From assembly GCA_018065745.1 (NCBI GenBank), contig JAGHSS010000317.1:1-8968 (forward strand): a stretch of 8,968 bases of DNA, written 5' to 3'. The notes under the pieces are model-generated. The model saw nothing but the letters and a program-made list of their open reading frames with translations, was not told where the DNA came from and searched no databases. Shown here in pieces: positions 7,218-8,968 of the stretch. How positions within the stretch are numbered: position 1 is the first letter of the stretch; each line of letters opens with the position of its first letter. The position numbers and the translations under genes are program-made. This stretch comes from Candidatus Neoflavobacterium equi (GTDB taxonomy: Bacteria; Bacteroidota; Bacteroidia; Flavobacteriales; Flavobacteriaceae).

Positions 7218-8489
7218 TTATAGATTGAAAGCTTGTTTTACTTTCTCAACATAGTCTAATTTTTCCCATGTAAACAATTCCACTTCAACCGTTACATCAC
7301 CCATTGGCGATTTGAAGGTTTTAGTCACTACTTCTGGGGTTCTACCCATGTGACCGTATGCAGCAGTTTCACTGTAAATTGGAGTTCTCAACTTCAGGCG
7401 TTGCTCAATTGCGTATGGACGCATATCAAAGATGCTTTCCACAATTTTGGCAATTTCACCGTCTGTCATGTTCACTTTTGCAGTTCCGTAAGTATTGATA
7501 TAAATACCCATCGGTTGTGCAACTCCAATAGCATAAGACACTTGCACTAAAATCTCATCTGCAATTCCAGCAGCCACTAAATTTTTAGCGATGTGACGGG
7601 TTGCATAAGCAGCAGAGCGGTCCACTTTTGACGGGTCTTTTCCAGAGAAAGCTCCACCACCGTGCGCTCCTTTACCACCATAAGTATCCACAATGATTTT
7701 TCTTCCTGTAAGTCCAGTGTCCCCGTGAGGTCCACCAATTACAAACTTCCCAGTTGGGTTGATGTGGTACTTGATTTGGTCGTTAAACAAATGTGCATAA
7801 AGCGGGTTTTGAGCAATGATTCTCGGGATCAAAATACCTTTGATATCTGCTTCAATTTTAGCTAACATTGCCGGTTCTGTATCAAAGTCGTCGTGTTGTG
7901 TAGAAATCACAATTGCTTCAATGCGTACAGGTTTGTTTTCATTGTTGTATTCCAAGGTAACTTGAGATTTTGCATCCGGACGCAAATACGAAATTTGAGT
8001 ACCTTCTCTGCGCAAAACCGCCAATTCTTGTAACAATTTATGAGATAGATTTAAAGCTAAAGGCATGAAATCTGCCGTTTCATTGGTAGCGTAACCAAAC
8101 ATCATTCCTTGGTCACCAGCACCTTGAGCATTGGCTTTAGTTTCAAAATCTTCTGTTGCAACTTTTCTGTCAACTCCTTGGTTGATGTCTGAAGATTGTT
8201 CGTGAATAGCTGAAAGGATCCCACAAGAGTTCGCTTCAAACATGTATTCACTTTTGGTATAACCAATCTTGCGAATCACCTCACGTGCAATTTCTTGAAC
8301 GTCCAAAAAGGTTTTAGAATTCACCTCTCCAGCCAAAATAACTTGACCAGTGGTTACTAAGGTTTCACAAGCAACTTTTGAATTGGGATCAAAAGCCAAA
8401 AAATTATCAATTAAGGCATCAGAGATTTGATCTGCTACTTTATCAGGATGTCCTTCACTAACAGATTCTGACGTAAATAAATAAGCCAT
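7218..8489 (-). CDS. metK: S-adenosylmethionine synthase (methionine adenosyltransferase)
   Basis: 423 residues, complete. The enzyme makes S-adenosylmethionine from methionine and ATP, releasing phosphate and diphosphate, in the cytosol. Signature features are all present: [16 protein letters not shown] (13-28) with the catalytic-site His14 and metal-binding Asp16; [15 protein letters not shown] (123-137); [20 protein letters not shown] (251-270); and [19 protein letters not shown] (277-295) with the phosphate-binding Lys284. At 423 residues it is longer than the roughly 384 of the E. coli enzyme. Part of the excess appears to lie in the middle region around 155-240, as I recall for Bacteroidota versions. 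The start [17 protein letters not shown] is the usual family N-terminus. It is transcribed alone toward a terminator immediately after its stop. Its 5' leader carries a SAM-II-like riboswitch, so product feedback on expression is expected. Confidence 0.98.
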   Translation of the reverse strand: MAYLFTSESVSEGHPDKVADQISDALIDNFLAFDPNSKVACETLVTTGQVILAGEVNSKTFLDVQEIAREVIRKIGYTKSEYMFEANSCGILSAIHEQSSDINQGVDRKVATEDFETKANAQGAGDQGMMFGYATNETADFMPLALNLSHKLLQELAVLRREGTQISYLRPDAKSQVTLEYNNENKPVRIEAIVISTQHDDFDTEPAMLAKIEADIKGILIPRIIAQNPLYAHLFNDQIKYHINPTGKFVIGGPHGDTGLTGRKIIVDTYGGKGAHGGGAFSGKDPSKVDRSAAYATRHIAKNLVAAGIADEILVQVSYAIGVAQPMGIYINTYGTAKVNMTDGEIAKIVESIFDMRPYAIEQRLKLRTPIYSETAAYGHMGRTPEVVTKTFKSPMGDVTVEVELFTWEKLDYVEKVKQAFNL

Positions 8490-8499
8490 AGTTTATTTT

Positions 8500-8580
8500 T
8501 TATATATGAAATAAATTAAAGGCAAGATTTGAGTGATTGGGCGCAACAAAAATGCAGAAGAAAAGATTCTGTTTTAGCAT
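8500..8580 (-). other. Possible 26-codon upstream ORF in the metK leader
   Basis: Reading the minus strand, ATG at 8580-8578 opens 26 codons, starting MLKQNLFFCIFVAP, and stops with TAA at 8502-8500, 10 bases before the metK ATG. It is out of frame with metK. The start codon lies in the AAATGCTAAAACAG strand that forms the SAM-II pseudoknot, so ligand binding could hide it and translation through it would melt the hairpin at 8548-8584. It may be accidental: AUG is one natural way for this conserved strand to read, and no ribosome binding site is evident. Confidence 0.25.
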
Positions 8581-8584
8581 TTTT
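8535..8584 (-). promoter_or_regulatory. Candidate expression platform of the metK riboswitch
   Basis: On the minus strand AAAAATG (8584-8578) pairs with CATTTTT (8554-8548), and inside it CAGAA (8571-8567) pairs with TTCTG (8559-8555), leaving CTAAAA as a bulge. Both 5' arms are the strand the SAM-II pseudoknot needs, so the two folds exclude each other. Just downstream, GTTGC (8547-8543) and AATC (8538-8535), separated by GCCC, can pair with GATTGCAAC (8623-8615) in the aptamer core. This fits an apo-state fold. Whether it acts on transcription or translation cannot be told from sequence. Confidence 0.5.
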
Positions 8585-8641
8585 TTCAGTACAGGGTAAA
8601 GTCCTGGACCAGAGGTTGCAATCAGTTCAAATTTTTCCTCT
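8569..8641 (-). promoter_or_regulatory. SAM-II-type riboswitch in the metK leader, with extra hairpin
   Basis: On the minus strand, P1 is AGAGG (8641-8637) with CCTCT (8615-8611). Its 21-base loop contains ATTTGAACTGATTGCAA, matching the U-rich and UUGCAA features of SAM-II aptamers. After P1 come an A-rich strand and AAATGCTAAAACAG, whose AAATGCTAAAA segment is the conserved 3' pseudoknot strand of SAM-II. CTG (8625-8623) in the loop pairs with CAG (8571-8569). Between P1 and that strand sits an added hairpin, GGTCCAGG (8610-8603) with CCTGTACT (8595-8588): seven pairs, one a G-U wobble, plus one mismatch. This recalls reported SAM-II variants with long loops. The aptamer starts about 5 bases after the predicted transcription start and lies upstream of the SAM synthase gene, as biology predicts. 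SAM binding should lower metK expression. Confidence 0.82.
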
Positions 8642-8651
8642 TTAATAACAG

Positions 8652-8682
8652 CAAAATTAGTCAAGTAGTATCTGATATCAAA
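8652..8682 (-). promoter_or_regulatory. metK promoter (Bacteroidota type)
   Basis: Reading the minus strand, TTTG (8682-8679), a 19-base spacer and TAATTTTG (8659-8652) match the TTTG/TAnnTTTG consensus exactly. Transcription would begin near 8645, giving a leader of about 155 bases that opens directly into P1 of the riboswitch. The fit of promoter position to aptamer start supports both calls. Confidence 0.7.
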
Positions 8683-8847
8683 ATAATTAATGCAAAATAT
8701 TTTATAAAAGGAAACGTCATAATTTGCTTGGAAAATTTTATTGTAAAAAATACTTCTCGTAATGTTCTGTATTACAATTGTTTGCTAGCGGTAAAAAAAC
8801 ACCTGAAATGGTGGTAAATGTTAAATTTTAGAAAAAAGGTGTGCTGA
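8683..8847. other. AT-rich spacer between divergent promoters
   Basis: No gene is seen here on either strand. The stretch is strongly AT-rich. It holds a few short inverted repeats that could be operators or chance: ATTGTAA (8740-8746) with TTACAAT (8772-8778), GTAAT (8759-8763) with ATTAC (8771-8775), and CACC (8800-8803) with GGTG (8810-8813). None matches a site I recognise. Confidence 0.4.
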
Positions 8848-8881
8848 TTTGGATTTTGTATTTATTTCTTGTCTACATTTG
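8848..8881 (+). promoter_or_regulatory. Promoter of the divergent Met/Cys-rich leader
   Basis: TTTG (8848-8851), a 22-base spacer and TACATTTG (8874-8881) match the Bacteroidota consensus on the plus strand. A start near 8887 would leave only about 20 bases before the ATG at 8907, the usual spacing for a leader peptide at the very front of a transcript. Confidence 0.65.
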
Positions 8882-8906
8882 TAATCAACAAACAAGAATT
8901 GAAAAA

Positions 8907-8968
8907 ATGACAAAAATTATGCAAAATATGTGCTGTATGATGTGCCAAAGAGGCGCACAGATTCACAT
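8907..8968 (+). CDS. Met/Cys-rich leader peptide, truncated by window end
   Basis: The visible 20 codons read MTKIMQNMCCMMCQRGAQIH and the frame is still open at the window edge. Five of the first 12 residues are Met and three of residues 9-13 are Cys, a composition typical of sulfur-amino-acid sensing leader peptides rather than of an enzyme N-terminus or signal peptide. A consensus promoter lies just upstream and an A-rich stretch, GAATTGAAAAA, precedes the ATG. Short inverted repeats begin within the Met/Cys codons (TGTGC 8941-8945 with GCACA 8955-8959; ATGTG 8928-8932 with CACAT 8964-8968), as in attenuators where ribosome stalling selects the fold. The regulated gene lies beyond the window; a methionine or cysteine biosynthesis gene is the natural guess. 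The alternative is the start of a longer unknown protein. Confidence 0.6.
   Translation, partial: MTKIMQNMCCMMCQRGAQIH

Noticed and set aside
8548..8584. Plus-strand intrinsic terminator (AT-rich hairpin running into T's)
   Set aside because: No plus-strand gene precedes it; the same bases make better sense as the alternative fold of the minus-strand metK leader.
8569..8641. SAM-I (S-box) riboswitch
   Set aside because: The leader lacks the multi-helix S-box core; the short P1 with UUGCAA loop and AAAUGCUAAAA strand fits SAM-II instead.
8740..8778. Inverted repeat ATTGTAA/TTACAAT as a regulator-binding site
   Set aside because: Short, AT-only apart from one base per arm and widely spaced; chance is likely, so it is mentioned only in the spacer description.

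Overview
The window looks like chromosomal DNA from a member of the Flavobacteriaceae (Bacteroidota). It is AT-rich. It carries GLPGLI-family proteins and an outer-membrane receptor with a carboxypeptidase-regulatory-like N-terminus. Two promoters match the Bacteroidota pattern (TTTG, spacer of about 20, TAnnTTTG), start codons lack strong Shine-Dalgarno sequences, and a methionine-related leader folds like a SAM-II riboswitch. No insertion sequence, CRISPR array, tRNA or rRNA was seen.

Layout. Positions 12-4662 (+) hold a probable three-gene operon: two tandem paralogous GLPGLI proteins (12-980, 1049-1915), then a 905-residue outer-membrane beta-barrel protein with a TonB-receptor-like plug (1945-4662). 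The next intergenic stretch holds a structured repeat on the minus strand (4669-4772) and a strong intrinsic terminator (4799-4832). A 709-residue exported protein of unknown function follows (4882-7011, +), with a degenerate thioredoxin-like middle and a TPR-like C-terminus. After it come a second copy of the structured repeat in the opposite orientation (7034-7149, +) and a two-way terminator (7181-7214). This terminator is shared with the convergent gene metK (7218-8489, -), encoding S-adenosylmethionine synthase.

Right end. The 417 bases between the metK start and 8907 are almost wholly regulatory. On the minus strand a promoter (8652-8682) starts a metK leader whose first bases form a SAM-II-type pseudoknot with an extra hairpin (8569-8641). 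A competing fold lies downstream (8535-8584), and a 26-codon ORF begins inside the pseudoknot strand and ends 10 bases before metK. On the plus strand a second promoter (8848-8881) lies about 26 bases upstream of a very Met/Cys-rich ORF that runs off the window (8907-8968). It looks like an amino-acid-sensing leader peptide for a divergent operon just outside the window. The metK gene and its divergent neighbour may therefore be controlled from one intergenic region by two sulfur-amino-acid sensors: an RNA that would bind SAM, and a peptide whose translation would need Met and Cys.

How the genes relate. The GLPGLI pair and the receptor are probably co-expressed envelope proteins, substrate unknown. 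The metK side is sulfur-amino-acid metabolism and appears unrelated to the left half.
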